Assembly (NCBI GenBank): GCA_902776195.1
Contig: CACYPF010000002.1
Location: 62,001 to 126,000 of the forward strand
DNA: 64,000 nt
Direction: 5' to 3'
From: an uncultured Prevotellaceae bacterium
GTDB lineage: Bacteria > Bacteroidota > Bacteroidia > Bacteroidales > Bacteroidaceae
Part shown: positions 42,701-52,990 of the stretch, piece by piece
How positions within the stretch are numbered: the stretch's first letter is position 1
Layout: each line of letters starts with the position of its first letter
The notes under the pieces: model-generated
Seen by the model: the letters and a program-made list of their open reading frames with translations, nothing else
Database searches by the model: none
What the model was told of the DNA's origin: nothing
Position numbers and translations under genes: made by a program

Positions 42701-42926
42701 CTTTACGGGTATAGTTCTCCGAGTCGGGAAATTCTTTCCAGATGCCATACAGCTGGCTCAAGATTCGCATCTTCATCTCTTCCGTCGCCTTGTTGGTAAA
42801 GGTGACGGCAAGGATAGTCCGATAGCTTTGTGGATTGACGACTAGCAGTTTGATATACTCGGTTGCCAATGTAAAGGTTTTACCACTGCCTGCACTTGCC
42901 TTGTATACAATAAGGGGTTTGCGCAT
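39708..42926 (-). CDS. AddA-like UvrD/Rep helicase-nuclease subunit
   Basis: I start the gene at ATG 42926 (MRKPLIVYKASAGSGKTFT); the frame extends 38 codons upstream but would overlap the DUF5686-like gene and adds no similarity. The 1072-residue protein has Walker A ASAGSGKT (10-17), the helicase motifs VTFTNKAT, IMIDEFQDTS and LNLLYVAFTRACKN, and a C-terminal nuclease motif RPDRV...VVDFKFG. It is the motor and one nuclease of an AddAB-type enzyme for recombinational repair. It follows the DUF5686-like gene by 4 bp. Confidence 0.9.
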   Translation of the reverse strand: MRKPLIVYKASAGSGKTFTLATEYIKLLVVNPQSYRTILAVTFTNKATEEMKMRILSQLYGIWKEFPDSENYTRKVQQETDLSLPVVRERAGEALHLLLHNYNSFRVQTIDAFFQSVLRNLARELDLTANLRVGLSGDQVEEMAVDLLIDNLKHTDAILQWLLHYIMESLSDNKSWSTDDEKRTSFIREIKNFGKTIFRDYYKEHRAELNKKMAEEGFFDHYTQVLRQIRDDAKERMLTIAATYFDTLEQEGFSVADMKSNTRGVSGYFMKIKNGVFDNSILNTTAVKAMEAPENWYKKDHPRAEELHLLADQVLIPMLRYAEVEREKQWKLYQSAHLTLSHLNNIRLLSSIEQKVKDINNEANVFLLGNTQHLLHSLIQDSDAPFVFEKIGAQLHHIMIDEFQDTSTVQWQNFKVLMLECMSHVGSENLIVGDIKQSVYRWRSGDWRLLNHIEQQFPQEMMEVRPLQTNYRSERNIILFNNNFFSAAIRQEHDALQEQNTIGAELLRNAYADVSQQIPDHRDSKGYVDIRLLPAIEYRERTLELLKEHIVTLLGCGIPQNKIAILVRTNDTITLIANYFSEHLPEVSIVSDEAFRLDASVSVQLLINALFLLTHPTDSLTKANIIKSYHQDVLCDNLSDADLLIKSIHADHLLPESYIMHFEELLMLPLYELVEQLYMIFQLHRLKDQSAYLCAFYDCLMEFTRDNSTDIDAFIETWEQELHKKTIQSDELNGIRVLTIHKSKGLEFDNVLLPFCDWRLERVDTIWCEPQEEPFSQLPVVPVDYSQKMLGTIYEKDYQNEHLQLTVDNLNLLYVAFTRACKNLFVIGKRNAGKTRSALIERVLPELTLDGAVLDGIEDQNTDVSFSYGMLYTDQEEKRRTTENVFLQSSDQIPVEMAVFGNKTEFRQSNKSREFVETDDETAQQGYIKTGSILHYVFSTIRTTEDVPEALQQLEQEGVLYDEEITVAKLSSLLTKRFADPRVKEWFSGKWTLYNECSIIYTDEQGEVCERRPDRVMSDGNRMIVVDFKFGHPRPEYQEQVREYMTLLKQMGHQQVEGYLWYVYSNQIEPVK

Positions 42927-42930
42927 TATC

Positions 42931-45009
42931 TTACCAATTTCTGAATAACTCAAAGGTAAACTTGACACCGAATTTCTCAAATTTCTTACCAAGCATACTG
43001 GCAAAAGCGCCGATGGAGATGAAACGGGTCGTGATGCCATAACCTATTTCAGCATAAGGTCGTGTGTGCTGGATGGAGAGCAGACTAAGATAGATTGTCT
43101 CATGCTCAATATACTTTCCTACGAAGGGCAGAAACGAGAAGACAAGTAGGGGAGACTCATAGGAGGTGTTGAGTCGCAGGTAGTACTTGGACATATTGTA
43201 CCAGTCACTGTTCAGCAACTGGAAATAACCTGTCCATTCATCTTCCCATCCACCGGGTAGGTTCTCTTCATGGAAATTGGCATAGTCCAGGAAATAGGTT
43301 GTCTCGTTGTTTGTATAGAATCCGAAACCACCTTTCAGATTGACCAGTCTCAGGCGGTTGAGTTTGAACTTATGACTGACATCAAACTCATAGCGCTCAT
43401 ACTCTGAATTGGAACCAAGTATCCCCTTGATGCTACGCTCATAGTTCATCGTCAGATATGGTCCATGATTCCAGGGGGATACATGCAGGGTCAGTGAGGG
43501 AGCAAAACTGCGAAAGGATGTGGGTTGTTTGAATCGCCGCAACGCTTCCTTATTGTCAGGTCTTCGAATGTGGAAAACAATACCAGTCTTGATTTCCAGC
43601 CAGTCGAAAGCTGCCACATTATTGTATGCCTTAATATAATTGTCCGTGAAGTAGTTTAGGCCCAGGTTTTCAATATCCTTAAACTCCACATAGGGATTCT
43701 CCTTAAACTCCACATCGGGATTCATATTCTTGATAGTCTGTATGATACTGGAGTTGGAGATACGATTACCATTGGCGAAGACAAGTTCAGCATAACCGTT
43801 ACGCTTAGGATTATAGGTCATCCTGATAGGGGTGTAGTGGAAAAACTGCTTGATCTTGAAATTATAGCCTATCTGTGTCCTAATAGTCAGATAACGTTTC
43901 TTATTCCAGTTGTAACGAGCACCAAGCTGTATCTTATACGACAATCCTCGGCTGGGACTGTAGCTGATATACTGTGGATTGAGGATAGGGGATAGTGTGA
44001 GCTTGGCTCCTAAGGCATCGGCATGAGAACTGGTTACCAATTTGTCACCGATATCCCATAGGAAATCACCCAGCGATCGTTTCTTTGGGTGAAGGGAATC
44101 CTCCTTTTCTTTCTCTTTCTCCTTTAGCCACTCGGCATGTTCTCTCGCTTTCTGCTCATCATATTTGCGATAGATTTCCTTCTCCAGGTCATTCAACTGA
44201 AATGTCCTCAACGAGTCCATCTTTTCACGATCGTGAACCTCATTAAGGGTGTCTGGCAATGTGGTCGGGTTATCGTAAGTAGCAAGAAAATGTGACGTTA
44301 CCTTGTTTCCCATGAAGTTGAACTTCAGATCGGAAGTGCAACGCTGTGGCAATATGGAGCTCGTGTTCTCGGAACCTAACACCACGTCGATATGGAATTT
44401 TAGCATGTCATACTCACCATCGAAGGTAGTATATACAATGCGTCCCGTATTTCTGTTTACCAAGGCGTATCCCTTGACCAACTGCGTGTTCTTCAACTTG
44501 GGACGGAAGTTGACATGTACGATGTTGGCATCTTCGTTTTCTATCTTATAGCGGTAGTAGAACCTGTTGCTCCGATAGAAAGGCGACAGTATCATGTCGT
44601 CATATAACGTCATGTCGTAGATGTTGGGCGTAGAGAAATTGATAAACGCATCGCTCACCTGCCGGTCATGGGGTATGTTACTACTGATAATTTGCGGTCT
44701 GATATTAAACTTGTGCAGACTCTCTATCTCCATCTTTCCATATATCTCAGAGATATACTGGCGGTCGTCCTTGGCAAAGGCATAGAGCGAGGGAATCAGG
44801 AACATGGTGAAGTTGCGACGCTCGGTATTCAGAGTGTAGCGCATGTATGTGTTAGTGGTATTACCAATATTCTGATGTGTGTAATTACGCTTGTAACTCC
44901 ACATCTTTTCAAGGATGCTGGAGTCAGACTTTTCTTTAGAAAAACAAAAGGTGGGCATGAATATAAACATGCCCACCATTAATATTATAAGGTTTGCTTT
45001 ATTATTCAT
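42931..45009 (-). CDS. Outer-membrane beta-barrel protein (DUF5686-like)
   Basis: The 692-residue protein has a signal peptide (LIILMVGMFIFMPTFCFS). Residues about 75-300 contain conserved segments ISSNIPHDRQVSDAFINF and LSPFYRSNRFYYRYKIE, followed by a charged coiled-coil linker (EKEKEKEDSLHPKK) and alternating-hydrophobic strands to a terminal aromatic (FELFRNW), as expected of a barrel. This fits the DUF5686 family as I remember it. The usual N-terminal carboxypeptidase-regulatory domain is not evident. Function is unknown. It shares an operon with addAB by spacing. Confidence 0.72.
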   Translation of the reverse strand: MNNKANLIILMVGMFIFMPTFCFSKEKSDSSILEKMWSYKRNYTHQNIGNTTNTYMRYTLNTERRNFTMFLIPSLYAFAKDDRQYISEIYGKMEIESLHKFNIRPQIISSNIPHDRQVSDAFINFSTPNIYDMTLYDDMILSPFYRSNRFYYRYKIENEDANIVHVNFRPKLKNTQLVKGYALVNRNTGRIVYTTFDGEYDMLKFHIDVVLGSENTSSILPQRCTSDLKFNFMGNKVTSHFLATYDNPTTLPDTLNEVHDREKMDSLRTFQLNDLEKEIYRKYDEQKAREHAEWLKEKEKEKEDSLHPKKRSLGDFLWDIGDKLVTSSHADALGAKLTLSPILNPQYISYSPSRGLSYKIQLGARYNWNKKRYLTIRTQIGYNFKIKQFFHYTPIRMTYNPKRNGYAELVFANGNRISNSSIIQTIKNMNPDVEFKENPYVEFKDIENLGLNYFTDNYIKAYNNVAAFDWLEIKTGIVFHIRRPDNKEALRRFKQPTSFRSFAPSLTLHVSPWNHGPYLTMNYERSIKGILGSNSEYERYEFDVSHKFKLNRLRLVNLKGGFGFYTNNETTYFLDYANFHEENLPGGWEDEWTGYFQLLNSDWYNMSKYYLRLNTSYESPLLVFSFLPFVGKYIEHETIYLSLLSIQHTRPYAEIGYGITTRFISIGAFASMLGKKFEKFGVKFTFELFRNW

Positions 45010-45014
45010 AGCCC

Positions 45015-45044
45015 CAAAATTACAAAATAATTTTGAGGAAGCAA
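45015..45044 (-). promoter_or_regulatory. Promoter of the DUF5686-like gene
   Basis: Minus-strand TAATTTTG (45015-45022) with TTG (45042-45044) after 19 bp. Five nucleotides separate the box from the ATG, implying a leaderless mRNA. Confidence 0.7.
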
Positions 45045-45049
45045 AAATT

Positions 45050-45922
45050 TCACCCTAAATATTTCATTAAAATACGTGCATTACCCGATTCACGGAGTTT
45101 TGCAATACTTTTTTCACGTATCTGACGAACACGCTCACGGGTCAGTCCCAAACGGTCACCAATTTCCTCAAGACCTTTTTCATGGCAACCGATACCGAAG
45201 CATTCACGAATAATGGTAATCTCTCGGTCTTTCAATACTTTCTGAAGGACTGTGTTCAATTCCAAAGCCATAGACTCATGGTCTACTTGGCGGTCGGTAC
45301 GGGAATCATCACCACTTGCCATAACGTCAAGCATGCAATTGTCCTCACCATCTTGGAATGGAGCATCAATTGAAACATGATGACCGTCTGCCATCAGACT
45401 CTGTCCGATCTTATCCTCGTCAAGGTTTGTCGCTTCACTCAGCTCTGAGACTGAGGGATGGCGCTGATTCTCCTGTTCAAATTTGTTAATCTCGTGGTTA
45501 ATCTTGTTCAGACTACCTACTTGGTTCAATGGGAGACGTACAATACGGCTCTGCTCAGCAATAGCTTGGAGAATACTCTGACGAATCCACCAAACGGCAT
45601 AAGAAATGAATTTGAAGCCACGTGTCTCATCAAACTTCTGTGCGGCTTTAATCAAACCAATGTTACCCTCATCAATCAAATCAGTAAGCGTCAATCCCTG
45701 ATGCTGATACTGCTTAGCTACTGATACCACGAATCGAAGATTTGCTGTCACCAGCTTGTCCTTAGCACGTTCTCCTTCAGGACCGCCCTTGCGGATCTTC
45801 TGTGCAAGCTCAATTTCCTCATCAATACTAATCAGTGGTGCACGTCCAATCTCAACCAGATACTTATCCAGTGCCTCACTTGAACGATTCGTAATACTTT
45901 TCTGAATCTTTAATTGTCTCAT
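45050..45922 (-). CDS. rpoD: Primary RNA polymerase sigma factor (short Bacteroidetes RpoD)
   Basis: The 290-residue sigma-70 factor contains region 1.2 (EALDKYLVEIGRAPLIS), region 2 (NLRFVVSVAKQYQHQGLTLTDLIDEGN, with the RFVVSVAKQY and AVWWIRQSI motifs), region 3 and region 4.2 (LGLTRERVRQIREKSIAKLR). Region 1.1 is absent, as in Bacteroidetes primary sigmas, which recognise the TTTG/TAnnTTTG promoters seen throughout the window. A -7-like box TAATTTTG (minus, 45993-46000) lies 70 bp upstream. Confidence 0.95.
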   Translation of the reverse strand: MRQLKIQKSITNRSSEALDKYLVEIGRAPLISIDEEIELAQKIRKGGPEGERAKDKLVTANLRFVVSVAKQYQHQGLTLTDLIDEGNIGLIKAAQKFDETRGFKFISYAVWWIRQSILQAIAEQSRIVRLPLNQVGSLNKINHEINKFEQENQRHPSVSELSEATNLDEDKIGQSLMADGHHVSIDAPFQDGEDNCMLDVMASGDDSRTDRQVDHESMALELNTVLQKVLKDREITIIRECFGIGCHEKGLEEIGDRLGLTRERVRQIREKSIAKLRESGNARILMKYLG

Positions 45923-46072
45923 TTAAACTTGTCTCTTTTCCTTAACTGCCTGAAAACCAAGCGTATATACTAAATACTTCTTTAAAACTCTGCAAAATTA
46001 CAAAAAATATCAATACGTTGTTCTCCAGACACCTAATATTTTTCTTAAAAATAGTTAAGCTATTACATCGAG

Positions 46073-47832
46073 CTATGCCTCACCTTTCCGGAACAGGTGA
46101 GTGAAATGTTTGTTATAGAGTTCTGAGAGTCCATGACGATTATCGATAGCCTCACCGACGACGAGCATGGTCGTGAGGGTAAGGTGGTTGTCATGGACAA
46201 TTTTCGCAAGGTCTTTTAGTTTGCCACGATAGATCTTCTGGTCTCCCCATGTCAGGTGATAGCAGGCTGCAACAGGAGTGTCCTCCGGATATTCCATCAG
46301 CAACTCTTTCTGTACCTCGTCGACAATGGCGGCACTGAGGAAGATACACATCGTCGACTGACTCCTGGCAAGCAGGTGCAGCTGTTCCTTCTCAGGCATC
46401 GGAGTACGTCCCTCGCCACGAGTCAGGATAATCGTCTGACAACGCTCCGGGATGGTAAACTGACTGCGTAACTCGGCAGCGGCAGCCAGGAAAGAGGAGA
46501 TGCCCGGTGTGATATGATAGTCCATTCCCTGACGGTCGAAGAATGCCATCTGCTCTTGGATGGCACCGAAGATACAGGGGTCACCCGTATGCAGACGAAC
46601 GATGTATTTCCCCTGGTCGTAGAACCTCTTCATCAGGTCACACTGCTCTTCCAGACTCATGTCTGCCGACGAGCGTACCATGGCTCCAGCCTTATGACAG
46701 TCAGTGAGTTCCTTGGGAACAAGACTGCCCGCATACAGAATCAGGTCGGCACGCTCCAGCACCTTACGACCACGGACACTCACCAAGTCAGGGTCACCAG
46801 GACCAGCACCCACAATCTCGATATGTCCCTTCTCCTCCCGCAGGTATTTATAGTCGATGGCAAGGGCTGCCGTCCAGTTCTTACCCTTCACCTTAGGAAC
46901 GATGAGTTTTCCATGGTTAGAGCCGAGGATGGCAGCAGCCTCGCAGACACTGGGAGTCCCCACATGCTTATTGACCACATCGCTGGGGTTTGGTACCTCC
47001 ACCTTCGCCAATTCCTCAGCAGAGTAAAACACCACCTCCTCGCCATAGTCCTCCAGAACATCAATGAACTCCTCATCCGCTTTCACGTCGATGGTGCAAT
47101 AGTGTTTGTAGCAGGGTAATATACCTATTCTGCTGAGTGTCTCGTCTATCTGGTCGTAGATATCCATGTAGTCATCGGGATGACTGGCAAGACCGAAACC
47201 CAATGAAGCAATCATCGGGACGAAATGCAGTTCCAGTATTCCAGCAGGAGCACAGAGGTTGTAGGGCGACACGATGATGACAAGACTGTAATGTGCGGGA
47301 TCGACCTCAGCAAGACTCTTGACGATGGTGACATGGTCGGGGAGGGTCTTCTCCAGATAGTCCGTACCCTCGTCACAGACTTCCATCAACAAAGCTGTCG
47401 GTCTCTTATTGACGAAAGCATAGATACATTCGTTCATGTCGTCCTCGCTGGCTATTGCCCAGTTGAAACGTTCCGCAAGCGTGTCAAGAGCCCATAGCCC
47501 GGCATTGTCGCTCTGCGTGGTGATGACCGCCCTTGCCCCGAGGATAGCGGCAACCTCAGATGTGAGGTCGTTGGCACCTCCGATATGTCCGGACAACACA
47601 GAGACAGCATGCTGTCCGAAGGTGTCCACACAGACGACGGCAGGGTCCTCATGCTTATCCTTTATATAGGGAGCGATGGTGCGCACACAGATGCCCATGG
47701 CACCGATGAAGATGAACCCGTTGAAGTTCTTCCATTGCTTGCCGACCTCAGAGCGTTCTATTACCTTTGCTTTCAGTTCTCTGCACAGGTCGCTGGCGAT
47801 ATCCTTGCCAGCGTCACTGATTGGTATGATTG

Positions 47833-47845
<13 letters not shown>
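46073..47845 (-). CDS. Fusion of CbiG (cobalt-precorrin-5A hydrolase) and CobM/CbiF (precorrin-4 C11-methyltransferase)
   Basis: The first 340 of 590 residues form CbiG: MQKIAIIPISDAG, the SGHIGGANDLT motif, then a C-terminal CbiG domain (ASLGFGLASH, TPSVCEAAAI). Residues about 345-590 are CobM/CbiF with EIVGAGPGDPDLVSVRG and the GDPCIFGA and TPGISSF motifs of the SAM methyltransferase family. CbiG opens the delta-lactone releasing acetaldehyde, so the cluster uses the oxygen-independent pathway. It overlaps cobL by 13 bp at its start. Confidence 0.93.
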
Positions 47846-49061
<1,216 letters not shown>

Positions 49062-49074
<13 letters not shown>

Positions 49075-49093
49075 TTTTCAACTCTTCCATTCT
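49062..49093. repeat. Tandem 16-mer spanning the cobJ/cobL junction
   Basis: TCAATTCTTCCATTTT (49062-49077) and TCAACTCTTCCATTCT (49078-49093) fill the gap between the cobJ-cobH stop and the cobL start; the cobL ATG is inside the first unit. Confidence 0.75.
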
Positions 49094-50506
49094 TCACAAG
49101 TCTCTCCCAGGTTTTAGTTGTGCGGCATCATCGTAACAAAGTATCGCATTACAGAGCGTGGCGGCAAGATTACTGCCACCCTTGCGCCCTTCGACAATGA
49201 TTTTGGGAATGTCACGGAAAGGCTTCACCATGTGTTTCGACTCACAGACATGGACGAAACCCACAGGAGCGGCGATGATACCAGCAGGATGCGCCTTGCC
49301 TTTACGGATCAAGTCGCAGAGTTCCATCAGTGCCGTCGGTGCATTACCGAAAGCAAAGAGAGCGTCAGGATGCTCCTCGACGGCAAGACGAATACCCGCT
49401 TGCGTCCGGGTGATACCCTCTGCGGAAGCCATCTCAGCCACCCGTGGGTCTTGCAGGTAACACTTCGCCTCCATGCCCAGTCGTTGTAAGGCACCTTTAC
49501 GTATGCCACTGGTCACCATCGTCACATCCGTCACAATGGTTCTCAGACTGCCATCCTTCACCATCTTATACAGATGCTCCACAGCCCCCTCGTCGGTATA
49601 GAGAATATGCTCCATCTCAAAGTCGGCAGTGGTATGGATGGCATGCAGCAGCGCCCATTTGCGGTCAAGAGGAATGTCCTTGTCCTGCAACTCAGACTCA
49701 ATACGTCTGAAACTCTGTATCATAATCTGCTGACCGGGTTTTTCATTAGAAGTGAGAGGTGAGGGGTGGGAGGTGAGGTTATACCCACGGGGGGTAATTA
49801 TCTTCCCGTCCTCGATATACGACTGGGAATTACCAATGAGGATGACGGTAAACATATCAACCTCCTCGGGATTAAAGTCATGAAGAGTCGTCACCTTTAT
49901 GTTCTGCTCTGGTCTGCCAGCCTGGCGGACAAAACCCACAGGAGTGCTTCCTGAGCGTTCCTGCAGGAAGAGTTCTTGTAAGCGGTACAGTTGCCAGTAA
50001 CGCTCATGACTCTTGGGATTATAGACAGCAGTGACGAAATCACCAGTGGCGGCGGCACGGATACGACGCTCTATCGTCTCCCAAGGTGTCATCAAGTCCG
50101 AGAGAGAGATGACACACAGGTCATGTCCGATAGGAGCCCCTAACAGTGATGCCGCTTTCTGGAAAGCGGAGATGCCAGGCAGGGAGCAGACCTCAACATC
50201 GGAACCCCGTTCTTTCCGCATCTCATAGATCAGTGGTGTCATGCCATAGATACCAGCATCACCAGACGATATCACGACAACCGTCTTCCCCTGTTCTGCC
50301 TGTATAAAAGCCAGCTCAGCCCTCTCACGCTCTCTTTTCATCCCTGTGTCGATACACTCACACTGCGGAGGGATGAAGGATTTGATGAATTGGAAATAGA
50401 ACTTATAACCGACAATCACCTCTGCCTCCTTGATGGCTTCCGTTACTGCCGGTGTCATGTCCTCAGGTCCTCCAGGACCTATTCCTGCAACAATAATTTT
50501 CTTCAT
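49094..50506 (-). CDS. Fusion of precorrin-3B C17-methyltransferase (CobJ/CbiH) and precorrin-8X methylmutase (CobH/CbiC)
   Basis: I start at ATG 50506 (MKKIIVAGIGPGG); 61 further codons upstream show no similarity and cross the divergent promoter. Residues 1-240 are the SAM methyltransferase CobJ/CbiH (SSGDAGIYGM, LPGISAFQKAA, TAVYNPKS), residues about 256-470 the methylmutase CobH/CbiC (HTTADFEMEHIL with its catalytic histidine region, VTMVTSGIRKGAL, GFVHVCESK). The linker at about 243-252 is encoded by a heptamer tract (49751-49778). It leads the three-gene corrin-ring operon. Confidence 0.94.
   Translation of the reverse strand: MKKIIVAGIGPGGPEDMTPAVTEAIKEAEVIVGYKFYFQFIKSFIPPQCECIDTGMKRERERAELAFIQAEQGKTVVVISSGDAGIYGMTPLIYEMRKERGSDVEVCSLPGISAFQKAASLLGAPIGHDLCVISLSDLMTPWETIERRIRAAATGDFVTAVYNPKSHERYWQLYRLQELFLQERSGSTPVGFVRQAGRPEQNIKVTTLHDFNPEEVDMFTVILIGNSQSYIEDGKIITPRGYNLTSHPSPLTSNEKPGQQIMIQSFRRIESELQDKDIPLDRKWALLHAIHTTADFEMEHILYTDEGAVEHLYKMVKDGSLRTIVTDVTMVTSGIRKGALQRLGMEAKCYLQDPRVAEMASAEGITRTQAGIRLAVEEHPDALFAFGNAPTALMELCDLIRKGKAHPAGIIAAPVGFVHVCESKHMVKPFRDIPKIIVEGRKGGSNLAATLCNAILCYDDAAQLKPGRDL
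49751..49778. repeat. Heptamer-period repeat in the cobJ-cobH linker
   Basis: AGTGAGA, GGTGAGG, GGTGGGA and GGTGAGG follow one another and encode the linker between the two enzyme domains. Confidence 0.8.
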
Positions 50507-50514
50507 ACTTGCTG

Positions 50515-50522
50515 CAAAGTTA
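50515..50522 (-). promoter_or_regulatory. -7 promoter box of the cobJ operon
   Basis: Minus-strand TAACTTTG ends 8 nt before the ATG at 50506. The -33 element is not clear. No riboswitch precedes this operon. Confidence 0.6.
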
Positions 50523-50595
50523 ATAATTTTCTGTAACTTTGCCATCATAGATGGCGAAAATACTCCGTCTCGGCAAAAAAAAGAAACGAATTTCT

Positions 50596-50625
50596 TTGTT
50601 TTGCTCTCGACTTTCCGTAACTTTG
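50596..50625 (+). promoter_or_regulatory. Promoter of cobU-cobT-cobS
   Basis: TTG (50596-50598), 19-bp spacer, TAACTTTG (50618-50625). A second plus-strand TAACTTTG is at 50534-50541 without a clear -33. Confidence 0.72.
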
Positions 50626-50645
50626 CAGCAAAATATAAAAAAAAG

Positions 50646-51152
50646 ATGAGACGTATCATTCTGATTATTGGTGGACAACGTTCGGGCAAGAGTCAGCATG
50701 CTGAGCAATTAGCTTTGCAGTTGGCTGAGAATCCTGTTTATCTTGCCACAGCCCATGTGTGGGACGAGGAGTTCCGGCAGCGGGTGCTCAGACACCAGGA
50801 GCGTCGCGGACCTCAGTGGACGAATATCGAGGAAGAGAAATTCCTGAGCAGACACGAGCTGACGGGACGTGTCATCGTGATAGACTGTGTGACCTTATGG
50901 TTGACGAATTTCTTTTTTGAGAATAATGAGGTAGAACAGACTTTGGAACAGGCAAAGGCTGAGTTTGACCGCTTCACCTCACAGGAGGCTACCTTCATCT
51001 TCGTCACCAACGAGATAGGAAGTGGTGGTGTCAGTGAGAATGCCATCCAACGGAAGTTTACCGACTTGGAAGGGTGGATGAACCAGTATATCGCAGCGAA
51101 AGCTGATGAAGTGATCCTGATGGTGAGTGGAATACCTTTGAAAGTGAAATGA
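50646..51152 (+). CDS. cobU: Adenosylcobinamide kinase/guanylyltransferase
   Basis: Start set at ATG 50646 (MRRIILIIGGQRSGKS), 20 nt after the promoter box; the longer open frame begins inside the divergent cobJ region. The 168-residue enzyme has the P-loop GGQRSGKS (9-16), YLATAHVWDEEF and DCVTLWLTN, plus TNEIGSGGV, all CobU marks. It phosphorylates adenosylcobinamide and transfers GMP, giving AdoCbi-GDP for the nucleotide loop. It overlaps cobT by 4 bp. Confidence 0.95.
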   Translation: MRRIILIIGGQRSGKSQHAEQLALQLAENPVYLATAHVWDEEFRQRVLRHQERRGPQWTNIEEEKFLSRHELTGRVIVIDCVTLWLTNFFFENNEVEQTLEQAKAEFDRFTSQEATFIFVTNEIGSGGVSENAIQRKFTDLEGWMNQYIAAKADEVILMVSGIPLKVK

Positions 51153-52189
51153 GAACATTTAATATATCATCTCCTGATGAGACATTACGTCCCTCCATTC
51201 AGGAGAGAATTGATAACCTGAACAAGCCGAAGGGTTCGTTGGGCAGACTGGAAGAGTTAGCGATGCAAGTCTGTCTGATTCAACAGACGCTGTCCCCTTC
51301 GTTAGTGCATCCCTGCCATCTGTTGTTAGGTGGTGACCATGGCATAGAGCGGGAGGGTGTCAGTGTGTCTCCCCGTGATGTCACATGGCAGCAGATGATT
51401 AACTTCACGCATGGCGGTGGCGGTGTGAATATGTTCTGCCGTCAGCATGGTTTCACTTTGCGAATCGTTGATGTGGGGGTGGATTATGACTTATCCAAGG
51501 TTCCTGGCATCATCCACAAAAAGATAGCCTGCGGCACTAGGGATTTCCTTTATGAGCCTGCCATGTCGGAAGAGGAGTACGACAAGGCGATAGAGACAGG
51601 AGCCTCATTGGTTGACGAGTGTGTCGCTGAGGGGTGTAACATCCTCTGTATCGGAGAGATGGGTATTGGCAATACGTCCCCGTCCAGTATCTGGATGCAT
51701 CTGTTCTGTCATCTTCCTCTGGAAGAATGTGTCGGGGCAGGAGCCGGTCTGGATCATCCAGGTATTCGTCATAAGTATGAGGTGTTGGCAGAGTCTGTCA
51801 GTCATGCTGCCTCCTCACTGCAGACCACTCAGGATATCCTTCGCTATTTTGGAGGTTATGAGATGGTCGCCGCTATTGGTGCCATGTTAAGAGCGGCAGA
51901 GCGCCATGTCATCATTCTGGTCGATGGCTTTATCATGACCGCCTGTGCCTTAGCCGCTATCCGTTTGTGTCCCGAAAGCCAGTCATATATGATATTCACC
52001 CATTGTGGTGACGAGGGTGGTCATCGGAAGATGCTGGATGCCATGGGAGCCTCACCACTGCTTCGTCTGGGTTTCCGATTAGGAGAGGGAACGGGAGCCT
52101 TGTGTGCTTATCCTATTATTGACTCTGCTGTAAGGATGGTTAACGAGATGAATACTTTTCAGAAAGCTAATATTACCAAATACTTCTGA
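51149..52189 (+). CDS. cobT: Nicotinate-nucleotide:dimethylbenzimidazole phosphoribosyltransferase
   Basis: The 346-residue enzyme makes the lower-ligand nucleotide alpha-ribazole phosphate. It has LNKPKGSLGRLEELA, GDHGIEREGVS, GEMGIGNTSPSS and the catalytic glutamate in RLGEGTGALCAYP (about residue 312). Length is typical. It lies between cobU (4-bp overlap) and cobS (3-bp gap). No gene for making dimethylbenzimidazole was seen, so the base may be made elsewhere or scavenged. Confidence 0.96.
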   Translation: MRTFNISSPDETLRPSIQERIDNLNKPKGSLGRLEELAMQVCLIQQTLSPSLVHPCHLLLGGDHGIEREGVSVSPRDVTWQQMINFTHGGGGVNMFCRQHGFTLRIVDVGVDYDLSKVPGIIHKKIACGTRDFLYEPAMSEEEYDKAIETGASLVDECVAEGCNILCIGEMGIGNTSPSSIWMHLFCHLPLEECVGAGAGLDHPGIRHKYEVLAESVSHAASSLQTTQDILRYFGGYEMVAAIGAMLRAAERHVIILVDGFIMTACALAAIRLCPESQSYMIFTHCGDEGGHRKMLDAMGASPLLRLGFRLGEGTGALCAYPIIDSAVRMVNEMNTFQKANITKYF

Positions 52190-52192
52190 CCT

Positions 52193-52990
52193 ATGGAGAT
52201 ATCTATTGACCAGACTCACTGGTACGACCGTATATGGGCGGCATTGATCTTCTTCACCAGACTTCCTTTCTGGCGATTGCATGAACCACCCAAGGAATGT
52301 TATAAGACCGTTGTGGAGCATTGGCCCTTAGTAGGTTGGCTGACGGGTGGAGCGATGGCTGCCATCCTCTATTTCGGCAGTATGGTATTGCCATACCTGG
52401 TGGTTGTCATCACTGCGATGGCGGTGCGTCTGTTGATGACTGGTGCTCTCCATGAGGACGGATTGGCAGATTTCATGGATGGTTTTGGTGGTGGCGGGAG
52501 AGACCGTCAGCGTATTCTTGACATCATGAAAGACTCCCGTATCGGCACCTATGGTGTGCTGGGACTGGTGTTCTATGAGTTGCTGTTAGGGACGACGCTC
52601 TATTCCCTGACTCCCGAACTGGCTGCCTTGGTGGTATTTGCCGCCGACCCCTATAGTAAGATGGTGACCAGTCAGTTGATACTGATGTTGCCCTATGCCC
52701 GTAAGGAGGAGGAAGCTAAGTCGAAGACCGTCTACCGGAAAATGGAATGGAAGGCAGGGGTGAGTCTTGCCGTACAAGGGCTCCTCCCCATGGCAGTGTT
52801 CCTTTATCTGACCCGTCTGCCATGGACGATGATTATCTTTATGCCTTGTCTGGTGATGTATTTCCTTTACCTGCTTATCCGTCAGCGGCTACAAGGGTAT
52901 ACCGGCGACTGTTGCGGTGCTGTTTGCCTGTTGGTGGAACTGACTGTCTATCTGGTTGTGTGCAGTTTAGTAACACATCCACTGATATAA
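52193..52990 (+). CDS. cobS: Adenosylcobinamide-GDP ribazoletransferase (cobalamin synthase)
   Basis: The 265-residue integral membrane enzyme has the FFTRLPFW opening, the metal-binding HEDGLADFMDGFGGG motif and DSRIGTYGVLGL, all typical of CobS. It joins AdoCbi-GDP with alpha-ribazole (phosphate) to finish cobalamin. About seven membrane helices are visible. Its 3' end overlaps the convergent cbiB by 24 bp. Confidence 0.95.
   Translation: MEISIDQTHWYDRIWAALIFFTRLPFWRLHEPPKECYKTVVEHWPLVGWLTGGAMAAILYFGSMVLPYLVVVITAMAVRLLMTGALHEDGLADFMDGFGGGGRDRQRILDIMKDSRIGTYGVLGLVFYELLLGTTLYSLTPELAALVVFAADPYSKMVTSQLILMLPYARKEEEAKSKTVYRKMEWKAGVSLAVQGLLPMAVFLYLTRLPWTMIIFMPCLVMYFLYLLIRQRLQGYTGDCCGAVCLLVELTVYLVVCSLVTHPLI

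Noticed and set aside
42927-43040. 38-codon N-terminal extension of the AddA-like protein
   Set aside because: It overlaps the upstream DUF5686-like gene and precedes the family-typical start MRKPLIVYKASAGSGKT.
46037-46064. Terminator after the cbiG-cobM gene
   Set aside because: AATAG/CTATT gives only a 5-bp AT-rich stem with a short T-run, too weak to claim.
50507-50689. 61-codon N-terminal extension of CobJ-CobH
   Set aside because: It crosses the divergent promoter region, and the family start MKKIIVAGIGPG follows a promoter box.
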